Below are positions 47,533-59,634 of a stretch of 64,000 nt of DNA, one piece after another. Source of the DNA: Liolophura sinensis (Eukaryota; Mollusca; Polyplacophora; Chitonida; Chitonidae); the NCBI RefSeq assembly GCF_032854445.1, contig NC_088305.1, positions 30,588,628 through 30,652,627 on the forward strand, in the 5' to 3' direction. A program made the position numbers and the translations under genes. The notes beneath the pieces are model-generated. The model did no database searches and was not told where the DNA came from. It saw nothing but the letters and a program-made list of their open reading frames with translations. Position 1 is the stretch's first letter, and every line of letters begins with the position of its first letter.

Positions 47533-47794
47533 AAAAAATACAGGGTGTATACGTGGGTGATGCAGTGTCAGATTTCACATTTGACTTTTCTATTCGAAAT
47601 AAAAATCGTGCATGAAAATCATCGGTAAGAGAGATTGTTCATACCAAGCACCTATTACCACACTATAGCTTCACCTTGGATGACGCTTTTCTATGAGCTG
47701 CATGCTTGGAGTTGAACTCTGACAGGTTGGTTTACCGTTTATTGTTCATGGTGTCCATACTTTATATGCTTTCTTAGAGTTTTGTTGGTTTGTG

Positions 47795-47858
47795 TTGAGC
47801 TCCCGGGTCATTACGCTGCGCTAGCGCGCTAACTAACTGAGCCACGGACTCAGTACGG
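47795..47858 (-). mobile_element. SINE-A head fragment
   Basis: 'gagctcccgggtcattacgc' and 'gcgctaactaactgagccac' are the reverse of the tRNA-like head. It abuts a short R1 piece (tttgttggtttgtgttgagc). Confidence 0.75.
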
Positions 47859-47934
47859 AGGCTGAATCTACTGATATCTGTATACCGCTCAGCATGTTCC
47901 CTATAAATATGTGTACTGCTTCTCTAATCGACCT

Positions 47935-48165
47935 GGGTCAGACAGATGGCCCGTCCCATAACAGTCATAACGTTACTTATTGTCATCTTCACCATATGTA
48001 TCTATGCGTCGCAACAGGCATTCAAGTATCATCCGTCAGCCAAGAAGGACGTTCCGGGTCAATAATGGCAAGGCCAATCCCCAAAACGACGTTTAGCCCA
48101 AATTACCAAAGAACTAAGGAATTATATACGGTACGAAAATAGATTCACAGCCAACCCCGAAACGT
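47935..48165 (-). repeat. R1 dispersed repeat, reverse orientation
   Basis: 'tatctatgcgtcgcaacagg', 'atccgtcagccaagaaggac', caaggccaatccccaaaacg and 'accaaagaactaaggaatta'. These are the reverse complement of the 3' half of the 7.2-kb R1 copy. Confidence 0.75.
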
Positions 48166-48177
48166 GACTAAAATACA

Positions 48178-48198
48178 TATATATATATATATATATAT
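48178..48198. repeat. (AT)n microsatellite
   Basis: About ten AT units. Confidence 0.9.
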
Positions 48199-48532
48199 TT
48201 ATATTCGATTTTAATTGCGTTTCATCCCTAGATAATTGACTGTCTCGTCTGCTTGATTAAAACTTGAAGACTCCTGTCTTACATGTTATCAGTTTTATAT
48301 GTTACTGATTTATTTATTGTTTGTTACATATTCTTCGGTGTTTTAAATTGTTTTGGAAATGGGTCTTCCGGTTATCGACTTGAAACGCCCCTCCATGGTC
48401 TACTGGTGGAATACTAATGTCCGAACTGAAATTAAGACTTTATGTATATATATGCTCAGTAGATAAGTTCACACACGTCGAGAGGTCCTCGCCAGTATCA
48501 CTGCAGAATTCTTCCATCATTAGCCAGTAATA

Positions 48533-50065
48533 TGCTATCCAAAAAAAGAAACGCATAACCCGGTTTTTTGCGGAGGTGATGCAGCCTTTTCAATTATGCA
48601 TAACTAAATAAGAATTGCTATTCTGCAAATATTTTTTTACACAGATTAAGGAAGGGTCCATATCTAGACAACAAGGCCATCAACTTGAGGTAAGACACTC
48701 ACAATGAGTCTCCCACTTGAGTGGAATGTCAGTATCTGTTGTGACCACCATGGGCACGAATAACAGTTCTGACACGCCTTGTCATGGACTGGATGAGACG
48801 CTGGATAGAGGCCTGGGGAATGTTCTGCCACTCCTCCTGCAAACATGCAACTTGCTCTTGAAGCGTTTGGGGTTGAGGTTGACGTTGGCGTAGACGTCGA
48901 TCAAGTTCATCCTACAGATGCTCAATTGGGTTAAGATCCGGGGAACGGGACGGCCAGGGTAGCACATTTACATTGTTTTCGGCGAGGAAGTCCCTTGTGA
49001 CACGTGCCGTGTGCGGTCTGGCGTTGTCCTGCTGGAACAACTCCCGCTGAACGTCAATGACAGGTAAGAGGTGTGGCTGCAGGATGGTGTCTCGGTAGCG
49101 TACGGCCGTAAGATTTCCCTGAACGTGGACAAGATTTGTACGACCAGTATACGATATTGCTGCCCACATCATCACACTCCCTCCACCAAATCTGTCCACT
49201 TGGCGTACGCAGTTAGGGGCATAACGTTCGTGAGCACGTCTGTAAACCCGGTTTCTACCATCACGTCTCTGCAATAGGAATCTGGACTTATCACTGAACC
49301 AAATGCGTCGCCAGCTGCGTAGATTTCATGCTGTCACGTTGTTACACCATCGGAGGCGATTGGCGCGATGGTGAGGACACAGCACGATCCCAACATAGGG
49401 CCTCCTGGCTCTCATTCCATGTTCCCTCAGCCTGTTCCGCACTGTCTGACCTGATATCCTCCTCAGTCCCAGTATGCTGGCTGCTGTGCTTTCAGCTGTA
49501 GCACAACGGTCACGCAAATGGAGGACCCTTATGTAGCGATCTTGGGCTGCTGTAGTGACACGTGGTCGACCTGAACGCCGACGGTCATTTGTTGTCCCAG
49601 TATTGTCGTAGCGGGCAGCAAGCCGTGAAATCGTGCTCTGGCTGACGTGTAGACGCCTAGAAATGGACGATTGGGACTCTCCAGCTTGAAGTCTTCCAAT
49701 GGCAATATTTCTTGTGACAGTGTCAAGACGTGGCATGTTGAATCAGCTTGAAAACACCACTTGAAAGACGCCGATTTCCGGCCCGAAGTTGCGGTTTTAT
49801 AGTCACACACTACATGCTTTCCATGCGCAAGTTCGGCGTGTAAGACTGCACGTGATGCAGTGTGGTGCTGTATTTTTTATTTCTTCCAAAAACGGCCTCC
49901 AAACTCAACATTTTCAACCAAGAAATGTTTTGAGGAATAAAATGTGTGCTAACTGTGACTATTAACAATATTAAAACACATTTTGCTCATGAAATGAAGA
50001 CAAAATGTATTTATTTCATTTTAAAATGAAACAAAACACCTATGCGTTTCTTTATTTGGATAGTA
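48533..50065 (-). mobile_element. Complete Tc1-like transposon, 1533 bp
   Basis: Terminal inverted repeats begin t[g/a]ctatccaaa and continue [a/t]aaagaaacgcata at both ends (left 48533-48559, right 50039-50065), with TA on each side (48531-48532, 50066-50067). The interior holds one transposase frame on the minus strand. The same flanking sequence without the element occurs at about 56470-56500 (agccagcaatatgttcctgt), which shows the pre-insertion site with a single TA. Confidence 0.95.
48729..49736 (-). pseudogene. Tc1-like DD34E transposase, two nonsense codons
   Basis: One continuous frame of 335 codons plus TGA, the usual Tc1/mariner length, interrupted by TGA at 49326-49328 (codon 137) and TAG at 48912-48914 (codon 275). 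The N-terminal part carries a helix-turn-helix region (SISRRLHVSQSTISRLAARY) and the linker motif RRSGRPR. The catalytic Asp lies in FSDKSRF (residue 149), the second Asp in QQDNARPH (237) and the Glu in SPDLNPIEHL (272). Thirty-four residues separate the last two, the DD34E signature. All catalytic residues are intact and no frameshift is present. The enzyme class cuts and pastes the element at TA sites. This copy cannot make full-length protein without readthrough. Confidence 0.95.
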
Positions 50066-51049
50066 TATGTTCCTGTATGGCTGCTCATCTGTTGCTCATA
50101 TTAAAAAGGTTTTTTTTTTTGTCCTTTTAAAGATCGTATCATAATCCTACTTCAAAAGCCATAAACTCTTTTCTAATTACAACATATTGTCTCAACCAGC
50201 TGATGTTCTTGAGTGAAAACAGAAAGGAATACCTGATAATAACTAATTGTTTGATCTTCCAGACTACCTTGACGTTGGAGTTTTCATTTCACATCCTGTT
50301 GAGAGAAAAACACGAGTGTCAAACAGTAAGACATAGGTTGCATAATGGCCGTCTATTCGTTCTATTATCTCAAAAATGAGTTTGTTTCATTTTGTCCTTT
50401 TTAGAGGTTATTAATGTCCTTAACGGTATTTCACTTATAGACATTTAGATGTGGTATGCTACTATAATTCAGCAGATACCTAAAGACTCACATCCTCTTA
50501 TGTAATCCTGTAAAATTCTAATCAGCAGGTGGACAGGAAGGAAGCCGGTGTTAGCCACAATAACTCAACCTATCCCCTGCACCAAGGCTTGAAAATCAAA
50601 TCAATTTTTGGGGTGGGTTCTTTTTGGACAGCCCAACAATTTGGACTGACGACAAAAAATATTGCACACTTAAAATGAATCATTTATCCATTTCGAGAGT
50701 TTTACAGTTGGCTTTTTGCCAAATAGTTATCTGAGATGATGATAAATTTAGTATGAAATTGCAATTGTCAAATGACGTATAAGATGGTACAATTTACATT
50801 TTTTTCGGTACAGCGTTTCGATTTCTACACCGGGTGAAAAGGCTATTTTCTGACGAATTTATGTCGTTAATGGAAAACCGGAAGTCAACAAAACTTGCTT
50901 ACTGCCGAAATAATTTGACAGACAGAGAATGTGAAAACCTGTGTCCACAGTACATATATGGCATCTCTGTCCCACCATATTTCCTGGTAACTACACGATA
51001 TTTGCATAATCCAACGTTTCAGTTTTTACATATACTCATTCACGGACTA

Positions 51050-51300
51050 CGAATTTGAACTTTGATATGGAAGTCATGCCTGGAATATTCACTATCTGCA
51101 CGGCACCATTGAAAACTGATAACCGCTTCTCTCTTGTGTGTTACCGAGTTTTATTACCTATTTGTATAATTTCTTACATACCTTTGTCTTTGGGAGCTAG
51201 TGTTAAACGTTGTTTTGGAAATGGAACTTGCGATTATCGACCTGGAACGCCTTTTACAGACTATGATTGGTATATGAATGTCGTACGCTTATATTTACAG
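51050..51300 (+). repeat. R1 dispersed repeat, partial copy
   Basis: 'attgaaaactgataaccgct', gctagtgttaaacgttgttt, tggaaatggaacttgcgatt and 'cgacctggaacgcctttta'. It is absent from the corresponding part of segmental unit B. Confidence 0.7.
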
Positions 51301-52600
51301 TTCTAAGACTCTATGGAATCTATTGCCAGCCCATAAACCTGTCCACGGAGAAAATGGGACAATGTTTAGGCATAATTCCATAAAGAAACTCCAGCTAAAA
51401 GCTTCTGTTGACGAACGGCATTATTTCCACCCCCATAGTCACTATATACTGACATAACTATTCAGTTCTTTGTTGCTGATTGTTCAAAACTTCAGGACTG
51501 CACACAAACAAACAAGATAATTATGATACCAGACTAAATTACAAACATTTACCCTGGCTCACAAAACGGCAACACCAAATCAGTTTAATCTGAGAGGAGA
51601 TTTGAATATGAGCAATATACATGTAATACTGTAACAATTAGGAAAATATTGATGAAAATCTCCAGGTAAATAAAACTATAAATATCAATTTCCAAACGTT
51701 TTTTTTCAAAAAAGATAAGGAAAGAGTGAACAAGGATTTTCCTAGAGAAATCAGGATGTGACGTAAATACAGTGAGCAAAAAACAAATAGGAATATAGAG
51801 TCAGTTTTGAATAGCCTTTCCCCTGATTTTCACTTCCTGTTTATGCGGTCTTCTTTTGATAATACCTTTGCTATTTGACACTCTACAAAACCTCTCGTGT
51901 TGAGCCATAATTATAAAATCCAGGGAGGCCATTTTCTTAACCTTTTCTGCCATTTGTGTATCGCATGCAACCTTTCAGCCAAAAGTGCCTCGAACTAAAG
52001 GCAGAAATTACAGGCAAATTTGTTTGATTTTATTCAAGTCTGATTTGGACGCATGGAAAAGGTCACCAGCAAATGGAAGTCCTTGGTAAATAGAGCCACC
52101 ATCTTTTCCTCCCCCCCCCCCCCTCCCGTCCCTCAGATATACACCCACCCACTACCCTACTCCGATCAACGATGATAGGTGATCTAATTCGTTCCATACT
52201 TGGTCGTCCATGGCTTGTTAATACAGTTATGTTTTGTCACGTGCATGTACCTGGTGGAGTAGTGGTAAAATATTATTTTCACCCGTAACTATGGTCGGCA
52301 CTGCAAACCTGAAAAATAATGGGCCATGTTTTCCCGCAAAATGGCGACTTGGTTTTAAGTCGAATTGGGCATTGTTATCTTTAGTATTATATGTTGGAAT
52401 GGTAATTTCTGTGTACCATGGGCATATCAAGTGGCCACGTGAGGCAGTTCTGTGCTTACTACTGGAATTATTTAAATAGTGGGTACTCCCCCTCAGCTCA
52501 GATGTCTGTGTTACATGTACCTATATATTGATATAAAAACCGGGATTTGTGACAAAATGTAGAAGATGATTTATACCATGCAGATGATGTTTACCTGAGT
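51300..52600. other. Unit-A sequence without recognised gene
   Basis: Contains C-rich tract 52107-52127. Parts near 51735-51760 and 52138-52150 align with unit B; the remainder is specific to unit A. Confidence 0.45.
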
Positions 52601-52603
52601 GTG

Positions 52604-52621
52604 TATATATATATATATATT
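52604..52621. repeat. Short (AT)n tract
   Basis: About nine AT units. Confidence 0.85.
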
Positions 52622-52639
52622 CTTCTCTGGCCTAATGCA

Positions 52640-52905
52640 AGATCACCCGTCGGGAGACCGCGGGATCAAACCCGGGTCGGGTCATACCAAAGGCTTTAAA
52701 AGTGGTTCTTGTTTTTGGCTCGCTTTGCTTTCAGCATCGAGAGGTTAGAGCAAGGAGTTGAAGTGGGGTGTCAGATCTCATGTCTTCGGCATGATACTTC
52801 AGTGGCGGCAGCACTTTGGCGGCATGGATGATTCCTCGTCATCATATGAATGAAAAGTTGTTAAGTACGACATTAAACACCAAGCATATATACCTACATA
52901 TGTTA
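52640..52905 (+). mobile_element. SINE-B copy in unit A
   Basis: B-box region 'gcgggatcaaacccgggtcg', then 'ggtcataccaaaggctttaa', 'tgatacttcagtggcggcag', 'ctcgtcatcatatgaatgaa', 'agtacgacattaaacaccaa', and a short degenerate gcatatatacctacat tail. The A-box half is lost. Shared with unit B, so it inserted before the duplication. Confidence 0.8.
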
Positions 52906-53789
52906 CATTTAGAAAACTACCGCAGTAGTGTGTTGAGTCTTGCACTCCGACTTTATTGTTTACTCCATGTTTCTTCGCTAACAACGGGAAAGAAAAAAAT
53001 GACACTGAGTGACTGGAATGAAGTTGTTTGTTACACGCAATAACTACAATTACAGGAGTAGCTTGTAAGCCTCACCACCTCATTACATTATCACCATATT
53101 GCAGACCGGAACTTCCTGTCAGCGCTCTATCATAGCACTTATGACGCCATTAGGTCCCTCAGTGGACAGCTGTAAATCCGTCTGATTCAACGATTTTTTC
53201 CGATATGTTTGAATTCCTGCCATCCCACGGACAGAAACTTCTGACATCCAGTGTTCAAGAAAGCTTCACGAAACTCCGGCAGAGGGCCACTCAGCAAACA
53301 CAACATCAAACAAACATAAGCGGGCATACCTGAAATCACCTATTCCATCAAGAAATGTTTCTCCCATGCAATGATCTCATACTGACTACCGTGTTACTTT
53401 GATACTGTGTCATAAAGACAAGGGAGTCCTTGATGGCTCAGATGTTAAAAGACAATATTCCAGCTGCATATATGTATCCATTCATAAAGTATTCCACATA
53501 GTTTAATATGTGTACCTTTATTGTTGTGACGTGATTTATCCGTGGTATCGCAGTTTAGAATAAGACAAACCGCGCAAAATCGTAGGCGGCGCCATGTTAT
53601 TAGTTTCAACCAATTAGGCACAAGCTATATCGATAACTCCAGAACGTAGCTGTTTTCTCTGACGTCATGTGAATCCTGTTTTGCGTTTTAATCATATAAG
53701 CGTAATGTAGTCTAACAGAGCATATCTGATGGCTTCGTAAGAATTGCCGATTAAAGTTTATGTGACTATTTCGATTTCCTTCGAAACTT

Positions 53790-53980
53790 AGGTTATTTTA
53801 TATGTTGTATTGTCTTGTAAAACGCAAGCTTTCTGCGACGCTTAGTCCTGTGGCAATTTGGAGCACGTTTTTGTAATCCAGTCCTCAATTTTTCTTCTGC
53901 GGCATTAAGTGAAGAAGTTTGGCACATACCGGTCAAAGGCCGGTGGTTTACTCCAGGTACTCCGTGATTTGCCACTCATT
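53790..53980. repeat. Possible dispersed-repeat fragment
   Basis: gtcaaaggccggtggtttac and 'tccaggtactccgtgattt' resemble 25450-25510. Similar wording occurs in mollusc repeats as far as I recall; weak support. Confidence 0.35.
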
Positions 53981-54639
53981 AACATGACGTCTATCATAAA
54001 CATGCTAGTGCAAAATGCTCGATCAACACTCTCATATTTAAATAAAGCCTCTTTTTATCAAGCCGATTCTTTAAGGTCATGTCCTGTTTTAACGAAGTAT
54101 ATATCGTGCTGTCCAGTTACATTACTGGGTACCGAATAAACACACGTCCAGACAGACATAGAATGCCAGTAAACTATGAAGACACATTATGTGTCACAAA
54201 CGTGACTCAATGTTTAGAGGATTTCGTTTCCTAATTTATTTTTGCGTTTACTTTACGCAGTGTTTATCTAACTGTAATTTCGCCAAACATACCTGTTTTA
54301 CAACACAGAAGCGATAAGATTATAAGAAAGGCAATCTTCGTGATGAGTCTGGTTGATATATATATATGTCCAGCTAAAGTCGCCTGTGTATTATTCCCCT
54401 CGCCTTGTCCAGTTACTTAATAGTTATCGCTGTCTTGTTTTTGACACAAGATCAGACCGGATTGCACTCGTTCTAACATTCTGGTTTAGTCTATAATGTC
54501 GAAAGAGAGACGATGAAACAGAGCAGACGTGGTAGAACTAAGCTATCGAGATGTCCTGATTACACTCTGGAAACGCAAAGTCAGTAAAAAAGAACTCACT
54601 TTTCTTTTTTGTATAACAAGATTTTAATCACGAAATAAT

Positions 54640-56230
54640 TCTGCCGGTTCTTCGAATGGAAAAAGTGCTTTTCCACCTCAGTCATATATACATGTATTTA
54701 TTATTTAAAAGGATTTATTCAGGTATTGGAGAGCTGTCTTCCCTAGCGCCAAGATCAAAGCTTTACTCACCTGATCCGATTCTCACAGTCTCTCAAAAGG
54801 TTGGTGATCTACACGAGAAATCGTACCTACCCGATACACAGTCGCTTTGATCTTCGAAAAAGAATGACAACTCTACTGTCATGGCAGATACACAAATAAG
54901 CATTGTTGTCACGAACAGTCTAAAATTGTCACTCCATTAAAGCTGTTCCTTGACACTCCTTATTTCAGCCCTGGATGTGACCTCCATCTTGTTGTTTGCC
55001 TCCATTCATTATCTACTGTAACCCTTGTATAGAGTGTGTGTATTTTACCTTTACAGAGACAGGTGCATGACACATGTATTTGGACAGTGTGCTACTACAT
55101 GTAGGTTTGTTCGTGTGACGATATAACATTTCATAAATTGTCATCACTCTGTACATTATACGTTACGGTCATGTATTGGGCACCATCTCGCACAGGGTGT
55201 ACGCCCTGTTGATGGCTTCTTGATGTCTTGTTGATCCCTTCGTGATGATGCCTTGATGATTCCTTGATGATGCTTTGGTGATGCTTTAGTGATGCCTTGA
55301 TGATGCCTTAGTGATGCCTTGGTGATGCCTTGGTGATGTCTTGGTGATGCCCTTGCTTTTGGTTTTTATAGCCAGATTTCACTTCAAGAAGGGTGTTGTC
55401 TTGCATGATTTCATAGCCAGATTTCACTTCAAGAACAGTGTTGTCAGAGAAACATCGAAAATTAGATGCTGTGGTTAAGTCTACACCTCGCGAGTGTGTC
55501 AAGATAGGGAGACACCGGAAGTCTGTGGTCAGTTTAAAGACAGTTGTAGCATTGAGAACGTAATCCCATGCAGACGTATCTAAGCCACATAATGTGGACT
55601 CAGTGCTTTCGCTCACCATTAAACAACTTGATACACTTATTAAAATGGAGGATGGTCGTGGGTTTTTACACCGGGATCCCACAAATAAATATACAAATAT
55701 TAAAACGGACATTATCTGTATACTCACTTTAATGAATGAATGATTATAACTGAATATACAGCAGATCGGCAAATATTTCAGCCATATCGAGGCGAAATTC
55801 ACCTCACCTATCGTAAAGCTTATTCATCTAGATATGAACACGCTTTGCATTTCTAACTCGACATTCTCATCAAAGCAGAGATTTTAAACTGTGCTTTTAT
55901 GGTTCAAAAATGAAAATAATAAGAGCTCTGCCATTTTTTGTGTTCGAATTTTAATTTTTCTGTTTAATTTGACCAGAGCCCTCCACCATAGATCAGGTCA
56001 TTAGCTTCAACGTCAATTGTAAAAATAAATCACCTTTCATTACAATTCTAATTCAATTCTTGAGATTAAATTTGGTTGTCCATAACCAGTTTAGCTCACA
56101 AAACTGATTGTAATCATTTCATTCCATTTTCATCTTATTTGCGACAGGCTTCACGATTTTTACTGCAAATTTCTTTTGATTTTTTGTAAAGAGCTTCAGG
56201 CTGAATTTTAGATTTCTCACAGAAACACTT
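54640..56230. other. Spacer between segmental duplication units
   Basis: No gene recognised. It holds the 12-bp array at 55205-55350 and a possible SINE-A fragment (gaggatggtcgtgggttttt) near 55647. Confidence 0.45.
55205..55350. repeat. ~12-bp tandem repeat
   Basis: Variants of tgatgccttgat, tgatgctttggt and tgatgccttggt, about 12 units. Confidence 0.85.
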
Positions 56231-57674
56231 CAATATCCCTTGCCATTAGGCTTCCAGGTGACATTTCCAGCCCATTTCGCAATACAGATTAACGCATTTT
56301 GTCCGAAGGGCCAAATACGCAAGTCACGTTCGTTTTGAAATCGTAAGACAGATTGAATGTCAAATTACTGGAGGTGACAGAATGCAACGTCCGGGATAAT
56401 GCTCAGTAGATAACATTACATACGTTGAGAGGTCCTCGCCAAGATCATTGCGGAACTCTTGCATCATGAGCCAGCAATATGTTCCTGTATGGCTGCTCAT
56501 CCGTTGTTCATATTAAACATGTTTTTCTTTTATTTCTGTCCTGTTAAAGCTTGTTTCATAACCTTACCACAAAACCCTGAACTATTTTCTAATTACAACA
56601 TATTGTTTCCACGGTACTGCTGTGTTACTGCCTTTCGTTCCATTCAATCATCTGATATCACAATTGCCGCATTTTGGGTGATGAGGTATACCGGTATGCT
56701 TCCATGAAAAAGTCAAGTCGGAGAAAATCTTTATTCCAAAATTATTATTACTGTCTCAACCAGCTGATGTTCTTGAGTGAAAACGGAAAGGAATACCTGA
56801 TAATAACTAATTGTTTGATCTTCCAGAATACCTTGACGTTGGAGTTTTCGTTTGCATGGTGTTGAGAATAACACGAGTCTTTTACAGAGACATGGGTTGT
56901 AAAATGGCCGTCAACGTTTCATTTCGCCTTTTTCGTAGAGTTCAAACATGTGACATGCAACGTGGATCAACGATGTGTGGATGATTTTCATTTTTGTCTG
57001 ATTCTTGGTCATTTGTTTGGTATACGGTTACTTAAGGGAACTTTAAGGGTAGAAAATAATCATTTAAATGTCGATGTATTGGCATACAAAACTGATTAAT
57101 CCAGGTAACTGAAGCGTGTGTTTGGCAGATTAACTGATGTCAGTTTATATCATTGCGGCTTATCTGTTTATAGAAGTTTACATATTAATTTATTAATAAA
57201 TTAATTACTTAATTAATTGAATAATTAAAGGAAGTAGGTGTAAGCCACAATTACTCAACCTATCTCCCGCAAGGCTTGGAAATCAGATCAGTTGGTGAAT
57301 GCTTTTTCCAGAGGGCAATGTCTTGGACTGACGCCAAAACACATCGCACATTTAAATTGAATAATTTATCCATTTGGAGGGTATTATAGTTGGCATTTTG
57401 CCGTATAAGTTATCTGAGGTGATAATAAAGCAAGTATGATAGTTCAATTGTCAAATGAATAATAAGATGTTACAATTTCCTTTTTTTTTTTTTGGTACAA
57501 CGTTTCAATTTCTATGTTGAGTGAAAACCCTACTTTTGATTGAATTTATCTCGTTTTTGGAAAAAGCGAGTCAGCAAAAGTTTGCTCACTGCCGATGTAA
57601 TTCGATAGACAGAGATGTAAATAAGCATTTCCCCTAGAGAAATCAGGACGTGAGATCCCCCACACATACACCCA

Positions 57675-58097
57675 CCCGCCACTTGGTTCGACTCATAGCA
57701 AAGACTGTAAAATGGACTTGCTTCTGGCTCGCTTGGCTCTCAGCACTGAGGGGTTAGAGCAAGGAAACATGACTGGTTGGCCTGGTGTATGGGTGGGACG
57801 TTATGCCTACTGTCTTCAGCGTGATACTTCAGTGACAACAGCACTTTGGCGGCATGGACTCGCCCTGCCACAAGAATGCACAATATGTGTACACGCACCT
57901 AAAGACTCCTCGTCGTCATATGACTGGAAAATTGTTGAGTACGACTTTAAACTACAACCATACATACATACGTACATGCATACATACATGCATACATACA
58001 TACATACATACATACATACATACATACATACATACATACATACATACATACATACATACATACATACATACATACATACATACATACATACATACAT
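57675..58097 (+). mobile_element. SINE-B copy in unit B with long CATA tail
   Basis: The body matches 52680-52880: ggctcgcttggctctcagca, 'gatacttcagtgacaacagc', ctcgtcgtcatatgactgga and gttgagtacgactttaaact. It is followed by 136 bp of CATA repeats that replace the short tail of the unit-A copy. It includes ~70 bp not in unit A (about 57865-57905). The frame running through it is a by-product. Confidence 0.82.
57961..58096. repeat. (CATA)n microsatellite at a SINE tail
   Basis: About 34 units with three interruptions (cgta, catg). Confidence 0.97.
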
Positions 58098-58310
58098 GCC
58101 TTACATTTAATATTGTACTGTCGTTGTTTGTTGAGTCTTGTAATCTGACTTTTCTTGATTATACGATGTTTCTTTAATAACCTACAACGGCATCCCCAAA
58201 TAAAGTAAAAAAGGGACAGTGAGTGACTGGAACAGACGGTCCCACATAAATTGTATTAGTCGCTTGTTAGACCTAATAACCACAATTCCCAGGACAAGCT
58301 TGTAAGCCTC

Positions 58311-58514
58311 ACTCCCCCCCCCCAACCCCCATGGCTTTACCGTCATATTGCAGATATGAACTTCCTGTCAGCGCCCCGTTACAGCACTGACAACGCCACT
58401 GGGTCTCTCAGTGGATAGCTGTCGTTCCGTATGATTCATCGATTTCTTCCAGTGTATTTGGACTCCTGTCATCCCACGGACAGAGACTTCTACGCCCTCC
58501 CCCCCCCCCCCCCT
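58311..58514. repeat. Poly-C tracts in unit B
   Basis: C-runs at about 58314-58323 and 58497-58514, absent from unit A at the same places (near 53080 and 53245). Confidence 0.8.
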
Positions 58515-59634
58515 TCACCCCCACCCCACCGCCGTTATGAAGACGGCCAATCAGAAAATGCATTATAAATACATATCCACAGATGACTCAAAGCATAAAT
58601 GACAGCACGGATCAGACAAGGAATACTTCTGTTACGGCATCATGTTGGCTATTGTAACTCTTTAGATACGGTGAAATTGATGCACAGAAGGCCGTATTTG
58701 TGGGCTCTGACAACACCAGACGAAATGTACATATGCCTCGATAAATAACTTTTCCACTCATAAACTTGATCACCATAATTAATGTTTAAGTGAAAAAATT
58801 TTGGGAACTGCTTTTGTTGCCAGTCATATAGTTAGATAAAGGGCTGTTTTTTCTAAGCTGATTTTTTCAGATCTTCCCATGTATCGTGCTGGCCAGTTGC
58901 ATTATCAGGTACCGAATAACCCGATGTCCAGACAGACTTAGAAACACAAGTAAACTAAGAAGACATATAATGTGTCAAAGCGTGACTTAATGTTTAGAGG
59001 ATTTCTTTTTCTGATTTGTCTTTACGTTCGCTGGAGACAGTGGTTATCTACATGTAAGTGCACAGTTTGGACGTAATTGAATTACAACACAGCAGCGATA
59101 AATCAAAAGAAAGGCAAACTTCGTGATGAGCTTAAATCTGACTGACATGTCGGTCGAGTTAACCCCGTCTGTGTATTATTCCCCTGGGGTTGTTCAGTCA
59201 CATTACCGTCATTACTGTCTTGTTTTTGACAGCAGATCAGACCGGATTGCTCTCGCTCTGACATCCAGGTTTATTCGACCTTCCAATCACTAATCAGAAC
59301 TGAGCTACAGAATATCGAAATTATATGGTTGCAACTAGGAAACTTACAGTCAGTAAAAATCAAACTTTTCTTTTTTGTAAAGTAAGATTCCCAGAATTTC
59401 TATCCCGGTATTCAGGTGTTTAAAATATATCCATTGCTATCGACTGCCGACTTCTTACTTCTTATTTTATATATTTTCTGGGCTGTTGGGTGGTTTGTGT
59501 TGAAGGGTGTTTTGGAAATTGACCCAGTGGTGTGTGAATGCCTGTTACAACTCCTAGGTTCACTGTACGTGAGCATGGAGAGTGGGAAAAAAGTTTAAAA
59601 TTAGACGGATCTTCTTTGGGGCTTTAGAAAACTT

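Larger units (their letters stand above)
47300..54635 (+). repeat. Tandem segmental duplication, unit A
   Basis: This unit aligns in order with 56235-59400. Anchors include taacgcattttgtc (47342), tgctcagtagataa (48453), 'gttcctgtatggctgctcat' (50070), 'gaatacctgataataactaa' (50228), tgtagccacaat-like sequence near 50560, 'tacccacccac' near 52145, 'atcccacggacagaaacttc' (53222) and 'ttttgacacaagatcagacc' (54438). Unit A is longer through a 1-kb segment at 47.4-48.4 kb, the Tc1 element, and about 1.2 kb around 50.9-52.1 kb that includes an R1 copy. Confidence 0.88.
56235..59400 (+). repeat. Tandem segmental duplication, unit B
   Basis: Aligns in order with 47300-54635. It keeps the uninterrupted Tc1 target site near 56480. 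It has its own ~145-bp insertion at about 56607-56752 between 'acaacatattgt' and 'ctcaaccagctgatg', which are adjacent in unit A. The two units differ at roughly 15-20% of positions by eye plus many indels. Confidence 0.88.

Noticed and set aside
49529-49810. Alternative frame over the transposase start
   Set aside because: Shadow of the transposase frame at 49326-49736, which carries the recognisable helix-turn-helix motifs.
50834-51058. 74-codon frame in segmental unit A
   Set aside because: The matching sequence in unit B has stops and indels, so the frame is not conserved between the copies.
57712-58110. 132-codon plus-strand frame
   Set aside because: It runs through SINE-B sequence and the CATA repeat (YIHT repeats).
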